Of a stretch of 64,000 nucleotides of DNA, positions 40,287 to 49,217 are shown one piece after another. Source of the stretch: Rubrivivax sp. (GTDB lineage: Bacteria > Pseudomonadota > Gammaproteobacteria > Burkholderiales > Burkholderiaceae_C); assembly GCA_016719535.1 (NCBI GenBank), contig JADJYX010000001.1:310001-374000 (forward strand), in the 5' to 3' direction. Below the pieces are notes generated by a model. That model saw nothing but the letters and a program-made list of their open reading frames with translations. It ran no database searches and was not told the DNA's origin. Position numbers and translations under genes: made by a program. Within the stretch, counting starts at the first letter, position 1, and each line of letters opens with the position of its first letter.

Positions 40287-42315
40287 TCGAATCCGCCGTC
40301 TCGGCATTGAGCGAGGCGTCGTACTGGTAGCCGTTGAGCGTGACCCCGGTCACCGTGAAGGTGAAGGTGCCGCGCGAACGGGTATTGGCCGACGTGAACG
40401 TGACCACGCCGGTGCTGCCGGTGGTGCCGCTGACATTGGCGCTGGTCAGCCCCGACCAGCGGCCGGCGACGGTGGCGCCGGGCACCACGCGCCCCTGGTT
40501 GTCCAGCACCTTGACCGCGGCACCGGCACGCGCCTGGCCGTTCTTGGCGACGGTCAGGCTCATCGCGATGTCGGCCACGCGCATCGGCAAGACCACGACC
40601 TGCGGGTTGACGGTGATGGTGGTGCTCTTCGTCGCCGATAGGCCGCTGTCGTCGGTGACCTTCAGCGTGGCGGTGAAGCTGCCCGCCGTGCCGTAGGTGT
40701 GGCTGACGGTGGCGCCGCTGCCGGTGCTGCCGTCGCCGAAGGTCCAGTCGTAGGCGACGATGCTGCCGTCGGCGTCGCTGGAGCCGCTGGCCGAGAAGCT
40801 GACGGTCAGCGGCACTGTGCCGCTGGTGGGCGTGGCGGTGACGGCGGCCACCGGCGGCTGGCCGCTGGCGGTCAGCGCCGAGACGCTGAGCAGGTAGTTG
40901 CCCAGGCTGCCGTAGCCGGTATAGCCGGTGCTCAGCGGGTCGCCCTTGCCGGTGCCGCGCACCACCACGTAATAGGTGCCGGCCAGCGGCAGGTTGACGC
41001 TGAGCGACGCGTTCAGCGCCTCGGTCGGGTTGGCGCTGGCCAGCAGCGTGCCGGCGCCGTTGCGCAGCTCGATCAGCGCATCGAGGTTGGGCGAGCGGAA
41101 CGCCGGCGCGAGGTTGACCGTCACGCTGCCGGCGGCGGCGACGAAGGCAAACTGGTCGACGTCGGTCGGCCGCTCGATCACACCTTGGGCCGCAAAACTG
41201 GAAACGCCGCCCGACGCGCTGCCGGCCAGCACGCTGGCGCTGCCGATGGTGTCGCCGTGGTCGTCCAGGCGGATCGGCAGGCCGTTGGATTCCATCACCC
41301 CGTAGTCGTCCTGCGCGCTGGTGGCGGTGGCATATTCGCCCTTGCTCCACTGCACCAGGTTGCGGCTGTAGCCCACGCCCATGATGGGCGCCCAGCTGGT
41401 GGTGCCGCTGCCGTGGCCCGAGTAGTAGGCACCGCCGGAATAGCCGTCGTGCTGCAGGCCCATGTTGTGGCCGGCCTCGTGCGAGATCGCCTCGGCGACA
41501 TATTTTTCGTTGCCGCTGCCGAGCTGGTTGTAGAACACCAGCGCCGGCTTGTAGTAGCTGCCGGTGTCGTCGAAGACACTCAGGTAGGCCACGCCGCCGC
41601 AGCTGCAGCTGTAGACGCCGGTGTTGTTGGTGATCAGCACCGTGGTGCCGAAGACCTGGTCGGTGCTCGAGCTGCGCAGCAGCGCATCGGCGGGCGGCTG
41701 CTCGGTGGTGACGTTGACGTCGAAGGGCGCAAAGTCCTCGGCCACACGCTGCCAGATGCCCTGGATGCGCTGCAGCTCGGTGGTGCTGAAGCTGTAGGGC
41801 AGGCCGTCGATGTCGTAGGGCAGCGCGGTGATGCTGCTGCTGCTGCCGTTCCAGGCCGTGCCCTGCAGCGTGGCACCCTTGAAATTGAGGTAGATGGTGC
41901 GCCTGGCGCCGGGGCGGCTGTGCAGCACGAAGGTCTGGTCCAGCGGCAGCAGGTTGCCCGACAGCACCGAATCCTCGGCCGGCGTGGACGCCGCCAGCGG
42001 CGCTTCCAGCTCGTCCTCGACGAACAGGCGGCCGCGGCCGTCGACGCGCAGCATGCGGTCCGCCAGCAGCAGGGCGCGCAATTCATCGGGCGACTTGCCG
42101 TACCAGGCGGCCACCTCGGGCAGGCGGTCGCCCAGCAGTTCGATGGCGCGCTGGCCCTGCGAGCGGTTCTCGCGCAGCGTCAGCTGCGGGAACGCCGGCT
42201 TGGCCGGGTGGGCACGACGGGCCGCGGGGTTGGCCGGGTCGGCGGCGTGCACCGCCGCCGGCAGCAGGGTGGCGGCAGCCACGGTGGCCAGGCTGATCAG
42301 GGTATGGAGCTTCAT
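40276..42315 (-). CDS. Secreted zinc metalloprotease with PKD domain
   Basis: A 679-residue exported protein. A signal peptide (about 1-25, ending AVHA) and propeptide-like region precede a catalytic domain with the metzincin-type motif HEAGHNMGLQH and a Met-turn-like IMGVGY; a bacterial pre-peptidase C-terminal-like beta domain follows (about 360-480), then a PKD domain (PPVAAVTATPTSG to LKVTDDSG, about 490-575) and a C-terminal Ig-like module. The combination suggests extracellular protein degradation, perhaps on a matrix. ATG 42315 begins the signal peptide. Its 3' end overlaps hoxW tail to tail. Confidence 0.88.
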   Translation of the reverse strand: MKLHTLISLATVAAATLLPAAVHAADPANPAARRAHPAKPAFPQLTLRENRSQGQRAIELLGDRLPEVAAWYGKSPDELRALLLADRMLRVDGRGRLFVEDELEAPLAASTPAEDSVLSGNLLPLDQTFVLHSRPGARRTIYLNFKGATLQGTAWNGSSSSITALPYDIDGLPYSFSTTELQRIQGIWQRVAEDFAPFDVNVTTEQPPADALLRSSSTDQVFGTTVLITNNTGVYSCSCGGVAYLSVFDDTGSYYKPALVFYNQLGSGNEKYVAEAISHEAGHNMGLQHDGYSGGAYYSGHGSGTTSWAPIMGVGYSRNLVQWSKGEYATATSAQDDYGVMESNGLPIRLDDHGDTIGSASVLAGSASGGVSSFAAQGVIERPTDVDQFAFVAAAGSVTVNLAPAFRSPNLDALIELRNGAGTLLASANPTEALNASLSVNLPLAGTYYVVVRGTGKGDPLSTGYTGYGSLGNYLLSVSALTASGQPPVAAVTATPTSGTVPLTVSFSASGSSDADGSIVAYDWTFGDGSTGSGATVSHTYGTAGSFTATLKVTDDSGLSATKSTTITVNPQVVVLPMRVADIAMSLTVAKNGQARAGAAVKVLDNQGRVVPGATVAGRWSGLTSANVSGTTGSTGVVTFTSANTRSRGTFTFTVTGVTLNGYQYDASLNAETADSITR

Positions 42316-42583
42316 GGGGATCGGGACCGGTGGATGAAACAAGGGCGCCGGCACAGGCGCCCGCGATGGCCCCGAATCTAGGCAGCCGCGCGCCAGCGTG
42401 GCGATGCAACTGCAAGCGTTCGTGGCCGCCTCGTCGACGGCGCCGGCGTGACCGGTTTCACGGCTGACGGCCGCACCCCCCGGGCGCGACCGATCCTTCC
42501 CGGGTGTTCACCCGGGGCGCTCGGGCAGCGCTGGTTTACGTTCTCTCACCACCGCCGTGGCGGCCCGGACTCACCTGGCCCTG
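42316..42583. other. Intergenic region upstream of metalloprotease
   Basis: I see no gene in these 268 bp, which must hold the metalloprotease promoter on the minus strand. No clear promoter boxes were recognised. A strong hairpin follows at 42584-42624. Confidence 0.5.
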
Positions 42584-42624
42584 CAGGCCGCGCCGGGCAG
42601 GCGGGACATGCCCGGCGCGGCCTG
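42584..42624 (-). terminator. Strong hairpin after the nitroreductase gene
   Basis: A perfect 16-bp stem (left arm 42584-42599, right arm 42609-42624, core GGCCGCGCCGGGCA) encloses a 9-base loop. It lies 36 bp downstream of the nitroreductase stop on the minus strand. No T-run follows, so it is either a non-canonical terminator or an mRNA-stabilising or insulating structure. Confidence 0.6.
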
Positions 42625-42660
42625 AGGCATTCGTCCGTGCGCGGGCACAGGCTCATGTCC

Positions 42661-43263
42661 TCAATCGGCAGGCGGCGTCCAGTCGGTCAGCAGATCGCGG
42701 GGCGGGCGCTCGGTCGCCGGCGGCAGCGGGTCGCCCGCGGCGGTGCCGGCAATCACCCAGCAGGCCAGCTGTTCGCCGGCATGGCAGAAGGCGCGGCGCA
42801 CGATCTCATGGCGCGCCGGCGAGCCGCCCAGCACCTTGGCGCCATAGCCCTGCAGGTGCAGCGCGTGCAGCAGGTTCATCACCGCCGCCCCCACCGTCAG
42901 CCACTGCTCGTGCGGCGGCACGTCGGGCACGTCGTCGCGGATGCGCGCCACCACGGCCAGCAAAGTCGGGCCGGTGAGTGCGCGCTCGCGTGCAATGGCC
43001 ACGCCTTCGGCATCACGGCCCTGGTCGAGGGCGACACGGGCAAACAGCTCACCCAGCGCGGTGCGCTCGTCGCGGCCCACGTGCACGAAGCGCACCGGCC
43101 GCAGGGCCAGGTGGTCGGGGGCGCGCAGGGCCAGTTCGGCGGCCTGCTGCAGCACCTCGGGCGGCGGCGCGGGGTCTGCCAGGCCGCGCGGCCCGAGCGA
43201 GCGGCGTGCGCGCAGGGCGGCCAGCAGGTGCTGGGGGTCGGCGGTCAAGGCGGCAGGCGGCAA
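42661..43263 (-). CDS. Nitroreductase-family protein
   Basis: A 200-residue flavin-dependent nitroreductase-fold protein. It has an RRS segment near the N-terminus (ALRARRSLGPRG), the APDHLALRPVRFV segment that corresponds to the FMN/dimer region, and a GAAVMNLLHALHLQGYGAKVLGG helix typical of YdjA-type nitroreductases. The start is uncertain: TTG 43263 gives the best fit but has no clear ribosome site, and TTG 43248 is an alternative. It is divergent from the MaoC-like gene. Confidence 0.75.
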   Translation of the reverse strand: MPPAALTADPQHLLAALRARRSLGPRGLADPAPPPEVLQQAAELALRAPDHLALRPVRFVHVGRDERTALGELFARVALDQGRDAEGVAIARERALTGPTLLAVVARIRDDVPDVPPHEQWLTVGAAVMNLLHALHLQGYGAKVLGGSPARHEIVRRAFCHAGEQLACWVIAGTAAGDPLPPATERPPRDLLTDWTPPAD

Positions 43264-43390
43264 GGACGGTGGCGAATGCGCAGCATAGCGGGCCCCGGGG
43301 TGCAGGTTTCAGGTTCCTTCAGGACATTGCGGCGGGTCATCGCCACAGTCCGGCCATCGCCCGACGACGGCCGCATTTCGAGACCCCGCC

Positions 43391-44389
43391 ATGAATACCC
43401 GCAGCCAGACCGCCGCCCCCGACCGCAGCCCCGCCGCTGGCGCGCGCCGCCCCGACGGCCGCACCCAGCCTTTGCGGCTGCCGTCGGTCGACGAAGGCCT
43501 GCGCTACGCCAGCCGCTACTGGACCGCCACGCTGCGCAACCGGCTGAGCGAACACCGCCTGCACACCGGCTGCGTCGGCCGCTATGCCGCGCCGGTGCGC
43601 ATCAGCGAGCGGCTGCTGCGCCGCTGGCAGGCACTGTTCGGCACCGACGGCAGCCAGCCCCCGGTGCCCTTCAACCATGGCCAGAGCGTGGCCACGCTGC
43701 TGCAGGCGCGCATCTTTGCCGACCTCGGCTTCAACGGCCGCCACCTGCTGCACCTGCAGCACGCCACCACGCATGTGGCCGCCCCGGCCGACTGCGCGCG
43801 CTCGCGCCACCAGGAGCTGGTCTGCAGCCTGCAGGGCGCCTGGTGCCTGGACGGCGGCAAGGCGCTGATCGCGCTGCGCACCGAGATCCGCCGCCCCAGC
43901 GACGAGGGCGGCGCGCTGCTGGCGGTGCAGGACGACCGCTTCCTGATCCGCAACCTGCCCGCCACCGACCTGGCCGTGCTGGGCTGCGACCTGCGCGCGC
44001 TGCAAGCGCTGCAGGGGCTGCGCGAGCGCCAGCCGCAGATCGACCCGGCGACACCCGGTGCGCGCGTGGTGGCGCTGCCGCTGGCAGCCGACCTGGGCCG
44101 GCGCTACGGCCGCGTCTCGGGCGATTTCAATCCGGTGCACGGCGGCGGCCTGCTGGCGCGGCTGTTCGGCGGGCGCCGCCCCTTCCTGCAGGGCCTGGGC
44201 CTGCGCAACGCGGTGCTGCGCGAACTGGCCGCGCTGGGCCTGCCGCTGGACGAACTGAGGCTGTGCTTCGTCAGCCCCGCCTACCTCGGCCAGACGCTGC
44301 GGCTGGTGGTGCTGTGCGGGCATTTCGAGCTGGTCGACGGGGCCGGCCGCGTGGTCGCCTGCGGGCAGGCCAGCCGGCCGCCGGCCTGA
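43391..44389 (+). CDS. MaoC-like (double hot-dog) protein
   Basis: A 332-residue protein. The C-terminal half carries RRYGRVSGDFNPVHGG, close to the hydratase signature YAxxSGDxNPIH with its Asp/His dyad, so a hot-dog fold with (R)-specific enoyl-CoA hydratase-like activity is possible. The N-terminal half looks like a second, degenerate hot-dog after a 30-residue disordered leader. Substrate unknown; fatty acid or polyhydroxyalkanoate metabolism is plausible. Its stop is directly followed by a hairpin shared with the convergent nrdJ. Confidence 0.72.
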   Translation: MNTRSQTAAPDRSPAAGARRPDGRTQPLRLPSVDEGLRYASRYWTATLRNRLSEHRLHTGCVGRYAAPVRISERLLRRWQALFGTDGSQPPVPFNHGQSVATLLQARIFADLGFNGRHLLHLQHATTHVAAPADCARSRHQELVCSLQGAWCLDGGKALIALRTEIRRPSDEGGALLAVQDDRFLIRNLPATDLAVLGCDLRALQALQGLRERQPQIDPATPGARVVALPLAADLGRRYGRVSGDFNPVHGGGLLARLFGGRRPFLQGLGLRNAVLRELAALGLPLDELRLCFVSPAYLGQTLRLVVLCGHFELVDGAGRVVACGQASRPPA

Positions 44390-44415
44390 GCGCGGGCCGC
44401 CGCAGCGGCCCGCGC
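44390..44415. terminator. Hairpin between convergent MaoC-like and nrdJ genes
   Basis: GCGCGGGCCGC (44390-44400) and GCGGCCCGCGC (44405-44415) form a perfect 11-bp stem with a 4-base loop, placed between two convergent stop codons. There is no T-run on either side; it may act as a bidirectional terminator. Confidence 0.5.
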
Positions 44416-44423
44416 GCGCCGGC

Positions 44424-47400
44424 TCAGCCGCACTGCCCCACGTAGCCGCAGGCGGTGCAGAAGTCGCAGCCGTCCTTGTGGATGACGGTGGCGTTGCCGC
44501 ACTCGGGGCAGGGCTTGCCGGGCTGCGGCGCCTGCGCACGGCCCGGTGCGGCGCCGGCGCCGCCGCGCGGCGACTCGAGCACGCCCATCTCGCGCAGCGG
44601 AAAACCCTGCTCGTCCAGCACGCCCAGCATGGCGTAGCGGTGGATGATCAGCCGCGCCAGGTAGGCCACGGTGCTGGGCCACACCTGCTGGCGCTGCTGG
44701 CCGTGCGGCAGCCCGGGCACGAAGGCCATGAAGTGGCCCAGCGGCTCGGCATAGTTGAGCAGCTTGCGCAGCTTCATGCCGATCCAGGCCGGGTCGATGA
44801 CGCGCATGTCCAGCGACAGCAGCCGCGCCAGGCCGTCGAGCGCGCGCGGGTAGTTGCCCGAGAAGCCGATCGCGCAGGGCCGCGTCACGGCCATGCCGTC
44901 CGGCCCCGGCAGCGTGACCTCCTTCAGCGTCAGCGTGAAGGTCTCGCCGGCGGCCGGGTTGTCGATATCGACCGACCACGCCAGCGTGCCCGACGGGCCG
45001 GTGCGCGGCTCCTGGCGCGCGAAGAGGGCATCCATCACCGGCGTGGGTCGGGCGTCGCCGTCGGCCGGCAGTGCGCCGAGCTGCTCGCAGCGCCAGCGGA
45101 TGACGGCCGCGGTGGCCGCCACCACGCCGGGGAAGAGGCGCTTCTCGCCATGCGGCGGGAAGGGCATCTCGAAGGCGCGTTCCTCGGCCACGGTGGCCAG
45201 CGCGTCGAGCTTGAGCCGCAGCCAGGCGGGGTCGTTGGCGCGCAGGTCCATCGACAGCGTCTTGGCCATCGCTCCCAGGCCGCGCGGCTGCTCGGCGCCG
45301 TTGACCCAGACCTCGAAGGGGCGCGTGCGGGCAGGCGCCCCCTCCTCGGGGATCTCGCCGACGAAGAGCCCGAAATCGCCGAACGGGTGCTGCACCATGT
45401 AGGTCCAGGACGGGTTGCCGCCCGGCAGCTCCGGACGGCCCGGCCAGCGCAGGCTCGCCAGCACCGGCGCCGGCAGGCGGTCGAGCGCCAGGCGGCGGTT
45501 GGCGTCGGCGATCGGCATCGGCGTGGCCGCCGCGGCCGGTGTCGGCGTGGTGCTGAGCACCGAACCCACCACCGCATTGGGCCGGTAGGTGGCCAGGCCC
45601 TTGAGGCCCGCTTCCCAGGCCTGCAGGTACAGGCCCTGGAAGTCGGCATAGGGGTAGTCGGCCGGCACGTTGACGGTCTTGCTGATCGCGGTGTCGATGC
45701 AGGGCGCCACCGCGGCCACCATGGCCGCATGGTCCTGCGCGCTCATCTCGAGCGCGGTGACGAAGGCATCGGTGAGCGGCGCGTCGGCACCGTGCAGGTG
45801 GCGGTACAGGCGCCAGGCGTGGTCCTCGACCGCATATTCGCGCAGGTTGCCGTCGGGCATGCGCTTCTTGCGCGTGTAGGTCCAGCTGAAGGCCGGCTCG
45901 ATGCCGTTGCTGGCGTTGTCGGCGAAGGCCAGGCTGATGGTGCCGGTGGGCGCGATCGACAGCAGGTGCGAGTTGCGCAGCCCGTACTGGCGGATGCGCT
46001 CGCGCAGCGGCGCCGGCAGCCGGGTGGCGAAGGTGCTGCCGCTGAGGTAGAGGTCGGCATTGAAGAGCGGGAAGGGCCCGCGCTCGCGCGCCAGTTCGAT
46101 GCTGGCCTCGTAGGCGGCGTCGCGCATCACCTCCGAGATGCGCCGCGCGCACGCGCGCGCCGGCTCGGTGTCGTAGCGCAGCCCCAGCATCACCAGCGCA
46201 TCGCCCAGACCGGTGAAGCCCAGGCCGATGCGCCGCTTGCGCCGCGCTTCCTCCAGCTGCTGCGGCAGCGGCCACACGCTGACGTCGAGCACGTTGTCCA
46301 GCATGCGCACCGCCACCTGCGCCACCTTCACGAAGCCGGCCTCGTCGAAGGCGGCATCGGCTTCGAAAGGCCGCTGCACGAAGCGCGTGAGGTCGATCGA
46401 ACCCAGGCAGCAGCAGCCGTAGGGGGGCAGCGGCTGTTCGGCGCAGTTGTGCACCATCAGGCCGTTGGCGTCGAAGGCATGGGCGTGTTCGACGGTGACG
46501 TCGTACACCGCTTCGACGCCATCGGGATCGACCGCCTCGACGCGGGCGACGAAGCGCTCGCGGTTGAGCTGGCGCCGGTAGGTTGCCAGCCCCTGGGCCA
46601 GGCGCTGCGCCTTGGCGTCGTCCTCGAAGCCGACGCATTCGGCAAAGCGCGCGAGGTTGTCGCCGCTGATCACCAGCTCGTGCACCGCCTGCTGCGGATA
46701 TTCGCGCCGGCCGCCGCGGCCGTCGGGCAGCCGCGCCACGCCGGCCGGGCGCCGCTCGCGGTACAGCGTCGATGCAATGCCCAGGCGCAGCAGCATGCGC
46801 TGCGCGGCCTGCAGCAGTTCGGCGTCGGCCTGCGTCAGCCGTACGCTCAGGCCCTTGTCCTGCGCGCCCTGCACCGAACCGTCGGCGTCGAACAGCCCGC
46901 GCAGCAGGCCGCGGCAGAAGTCGGACGAGCCCGCTTCCATCGCCGGCGTGATCGTCTTGCGGCCCGGCGCGGCGCCGAGTTCGAGCGCCAGATGGCGCAA
47001 CGCGCCCGACGCCAGCCGGAACTCGCCGCGGCCGGCCACCTCGCGCTGCCAGCCGCGGAAGTCGGCCCGATGCGGCAGCGTCATCGCCGCCGCCTGCGCG
47101 GCGCGCATCAGGCCGGTGGCGCTGTGCGGGGCATCCACCGCATCGCCGCCGCTGACGGCGCGCAGCTCCGGCGCCCAGGCCGACAGCACGGCCTTGTCGT
47201 CCTTCAGGCAGCCATCGCCGATCAGCAGCCCGATCAGATAGCCCTCGGCTTCGGTGTGCGCACCGTCCCAGCCGGTGGCGGCGCGGTGGTCGTGCAGCAG
47301 CACCTCGTCGCCGGGCTTCAGGTCGCCGGCCGCCGTCCAGTCGGACTCGATCAGGTGGCGCGTGCGCCGCGTCACGCGGCGCACCGGGTGCTCGGCCGTC

Positions 47401-48506
47401 AGGCGCACGACCGGGCCGTCGCGCGTGCTCAGCCGCAGCACCGGCTTGGTGCCGGTGGCGAAGAAGCCGTCCGACTCGGTGCGGAAGGCGCGGCCGTCGA
47501 CCAGCGCCGTGAAAGGTTGGCCGATCAGGTCGCGCACCTGGCGCGCGCCCTCGCCCGTCATCACCCAGGTGTCCGCCGTGACGCAGGGGTTGGTGCTGGC
47601 GATCGTCTCGCAATAGGCGAGGTTGTTGTCGCGGTTGATGGTGTCCAGGAACAGCACGCCCGGTTCGGCGTGGTCGTAGGTGGACCGCATGATCTGGTCC
47701 CACAGGTCGCGCGCGCGCAGCTTGCGGTAGACCCAGACGCCACCCTGGCCGCCGTGGCCGTCGGGGTCGGCGCGGTGGTAGGCGCCGGCGGCCTTCTGGG
47801 CCAGGCTGGGCTCGGCGCGGTGCGCGAGCTCGATCTCGCCGTCGGCCTTGACGGCCTGCATGAAGGCGTCGCTGACGCCGACGCTGATGTTGAAATTCTT
47901 CAGGTCGCCGCTGTCCTTGGCGTGGATGAATTCCTCGATGTCGGGGTGGTCGCAGCGCAGCACGCCCATCTGCGCACCGCGGCGCGCGCCGGCGCTTTCC
48001 ACCGTCTCGCAGCTGCGGTCGAACACGCGCATGTAGCTCACCGGGCCGGAGGCGCTGCTTTGCGTGCTGCCCACCCAGGCCCCGCGCGGGCGGATGCGGC
48101 TGAAGTCGTAGCCCACGCCGCCACCGCGGCGCATGGTCTCGGCGGCCTCGGTCAGCGCGGTGTAGATGCCGGGGTGGCCTTCTTCGATCTGCGCGATCGA
48201 ATCACCCACCGGCTGCACGAAGCAGTTGATCAGCGTGGCCGCCAGGTCGGTGCCGGCCGCCGACTGGATGCGCCCGGCCGGGATGAAGCCCTGTTCCAGC
48301 GCCCACAGAAAGCGCGATTGCCACTCGGCGCGGCGCGGCGCCGCCTCGGCCTGCGCCAGCGCCGCGGCCACCCGCTGGTGCACCTGCAGCGCCGAATCCT
48401 CGTCGCCCTTGGCATATTTTTCCTTCAGCACCTCGGCGCTGATGGGCTGGGCGGGCAGTTCGGCGGCGACGGGCAGGGTGGCGGGCTGGACCTGGGGTGC
48501 GGACAT
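44424..48506 (-). CDS. nrdJ: Adenosylcobalamin-dependent ribonucleotide reductase with intein
   Basis: The precursor has 1360 residues; removal of the intein at 308-687 leaves 980. This class II enzyme makes deoxyribonucleotides with a B12-generated thiyl radical. Cys95 (LINCFVQPV) and Cys699 match the redox pair; the radical motif NPCxE is split as Asn306-Pro307 / Cys688-Ala-Glu690. After the barrel come two TSCPD-like modules (about 1055-1140 and 1185-1265) and a C-terminal zinc-ribbon or redox tail with Cys1333, 1336, 1347, 1350, 1353 and 1359. The enzyme works with or without oxygen. A possible FNR-type site lies 54 bp upstream. Confidence 0.95.
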   Translation of the reverse strand: MSAPQVQPATLPVAAELPAQPISAEVLKEKYAKGDEDSALQVHQRVAAALAQAEAAPRRAEWQSRFLWALEQGFIPAGRIQSAAGTDLAATLINCFVQPVGDSIAQIEEGHPGIYTALTEAAETMRRGGGVGYDFSRIRPRGAWVGSTQSSASGPVSYMRVFDRSCETVESAGARRGAQMGVLRCDHPDIEEFIHAKDSGDLKNFNISVGVSDAFMQAVKADGEIELAHRAEPSLAQKAAGAYHRADPDGHGGQGGVWVYRKLRARDLWDQIMRSTYDHAEPGVLFLDTINRDNNLAYCETIASTNPCVTADTWVMTGEGARQVRDLIGQPFTALVDGRAFRTESDGFFATGTKPVLRLSTRDGPVVRLTAEHPVRRVTRRTRHLIESDWTAAGDLKPGDEVLLHDHRAATGWDGAHTEAEGYLIGLLIGDGCLKDDKAVLSAWAPELRAVSGGDAVDAPHSATGLMRAAQAAAMTLPHRADFRGWQREVAGRGEFRLASGALRHLALELGAAPGRKTITPAMEAGSSDFCRGLLRGLFDADGSVQGAQDKGLSVRLTQADAELLQAAQRMLLRLGIASTLYRERRPAGVARLPDGRGGRREYPQQAVHELVISGDNLARFAECVGFEDDAKAQRLAQGLATYRRQLNRERFVARVEAVDPDGVEAVYDVTVEHAHAFDANGLMVHNCAEQPLPPYGCCCLGSIDLTRFVQRPFEADAAFDEAGFVKVAQVAVRMLDNVLDVSVWPLPQQLEEARRKRRIGLGFTGLGDALVMLGLRYDTEPARACARRISEVMRDAAYEASIELARERGPFPLFNADLYLSGSTFATRLPAPLRERIRQYGLRNSHLLSIAPTGTISLAFADNASNGIEPAFSWTYTRKKRMPDGNLREYAVEDHAWRLYRHLHGADAPLTDAFVTALEMSAQDHAAMVAAVAPCIDTAISKTVNVPADYPYADFQGLYLQAWEAGLKGLATYRPNAVVGSVLSTTPTPAAAATPMPIADANRRLALDRLPAPVLASLRWPGRPELPGGNPSWTYMVQHPFGDFGLFVGEIPEEGAPARTRPFEVWVNGAEQPRGLGAMAKTLSMDLRANDPAWLRLKLDALATVAEERAFEMPFPPHGEKRLFPGVVAATAAVIRWRCEQLGALPADGDARPTPVMDALFARQEPRTGPSGTLAWSVDIDNPAAGETFTLTLKEVTLPGPDGMAVTRPCAIGFSGNYPRALDGLARLLSLDMRVIDPAWIGMKLRKLLNYAEPLGHFMAFVPGLPHGQQRQQVWPSTVAYLARLIIHRYAMLGVLDEQGFPLREMGVLESPRGGAGAAPGRAQAPQPGKPCPECGNATVIHKDGCDFCTACGYVGQCG
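46446..47585 (-). mobile_element. Intein with LAGLIDADG homing endonuclease in nrdJ
   Basis: A 380-residue in-frame insertion. It begins with Cys308 (CVTADTWVMTGEGARQV, splicing block A), has block B RLTAEHPVRR (TxxH), two LAGLIDADG-type motifs LIGLLIGDGCL (about 424-434) and LLRGLFDADGS (about 534-544), and ends with block F/G VYDVTVEHAHAFDANGLMVHN, where His686-Asn687 are the cyclising pair. The next residue, Cys688, is both the +1 nucleophile for splicing and the presumed radical cysteine of NrdJ. All residues needed for splicing are present, and the acidic residues of both endonuclease motifs remain. Confidence 0.96.
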
Positions 48507-48559
48507 GCGTGGGTCTCCAAAGCGAACGCGGCACCATAGCGCCCCCCATGCCCCCTGGT

Positions 48560-48573
48560 TTGACGTGGGTCAG
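48560..48573. promoter_or_regulatory. Possible FNR/Anr-type site upstream of nrdJ
   Basis: TTGAC-GTGG-GTCAG matches the FNR/CRP-family pattern TTGAY-N4-RTCAA except for the last base. It is 54-67 bp upstream of the nrdJ start and sits inside a small inverted repeat (CATGCCCCCTG ... CAGGGGCATG, 48548-48580). Oxygen-dependent control of a class II reductase would make sense, but a 13-of-14 match can occur by chance. Confidence 0.35.
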
Positions 48574-49217
48574 GGGCATGCCGCGACCGCCTGCACCTCG
48601 TTCGGGCCGCCTGGGTGGGCGCCCTTCACGCACCCCGGGGCCGCAGCCGGCGGTGTTGCATCCGCCACCAAGGACGATGGCCGAAAGACCATGACGGGGG
48701 TGGACCTTGCGGGCAGCGCGGCCGGGCCGCGACGGCGTGCGGCCGAACCGGGCCCGCATGCCTGGCCGTCGGCGCGCGCCATCACGGCGACCACGCTGGC
48801 CGCCGTACCTGCCCCCAGCGCCACTATCACGCCGCCCCCAGCCCATCGCCGACCCGGGCCAGCGGCTCGACGTCGGCAAGCCGCGGCGGCGCGTACGGCA
48901 GCGGAATGATCAAACGCAAGCCGGGGCTTGTCGACATTCGTTACACGGAATCCGCGTTGACCACCCTGGACGCTGGACAAGTCCCTGTCCTGACACTGGG
49001 TTTTTGTGGCGGCATGGCGGTTGCTACTTCGCTGGCGTGGTTTGTGAGCTTGTCATCGGGTGTCGACAGCTGCGGGCGCGACGCAAGCACCGCAACGGGT
49101 GCCGATGTGCGTGGGAGCACGCATTCGCGGGGTATCCGAGGTGGGGATGCCGATGACACAGTTCGAACAGGCTTCAAGGGATCAGGCGCAAGCCGCATTC
49201 AGCCATCGGAGTCAGAC
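48574..49217. other. Long intergenic region, divergent promoters
   Basis: About 640 bp between nrdJ and the toroid protein gene. From about 48900 the sequence is visibly less GC-rich and less biased in codon-like pattern than the surroundings. An open frame from ATG 48907 runs into the downstream gene but shows no protein-like composition and would bury its signal peptide. No cobalamin riboswitch elements were found upstream of nrdJ. I see no gene here. Confidence 0.5.

Noticed and set aside
46446..47585. Independent endonuclease gene interrupting nrdJ
   Set aside because: The insertion is in frame with nrdJ and has intact splicing blocks at both ends, so it is an intein rather than a separate gene or intron.
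44478..48539. A 1353-codon plus-strand frame opposite nrdJ
   Set aside because: It is a shadow of nrdJ and its intein and has no protein-like motif.
48507..48900. Cobalamin riboswitch upstream of the B12-dependent nrdJ
   Set aside because: I looked for the conserved B12-box pattern and the surrounding paired regions on the minus strand and found none.
48907..49217. N-terminal extension of the toroid/dockerin protein from ATG 48907
   Set aside because: It is in frame, but the added 100 residues show no coding character and would bury a good signal peptide that has its own ribosome site.
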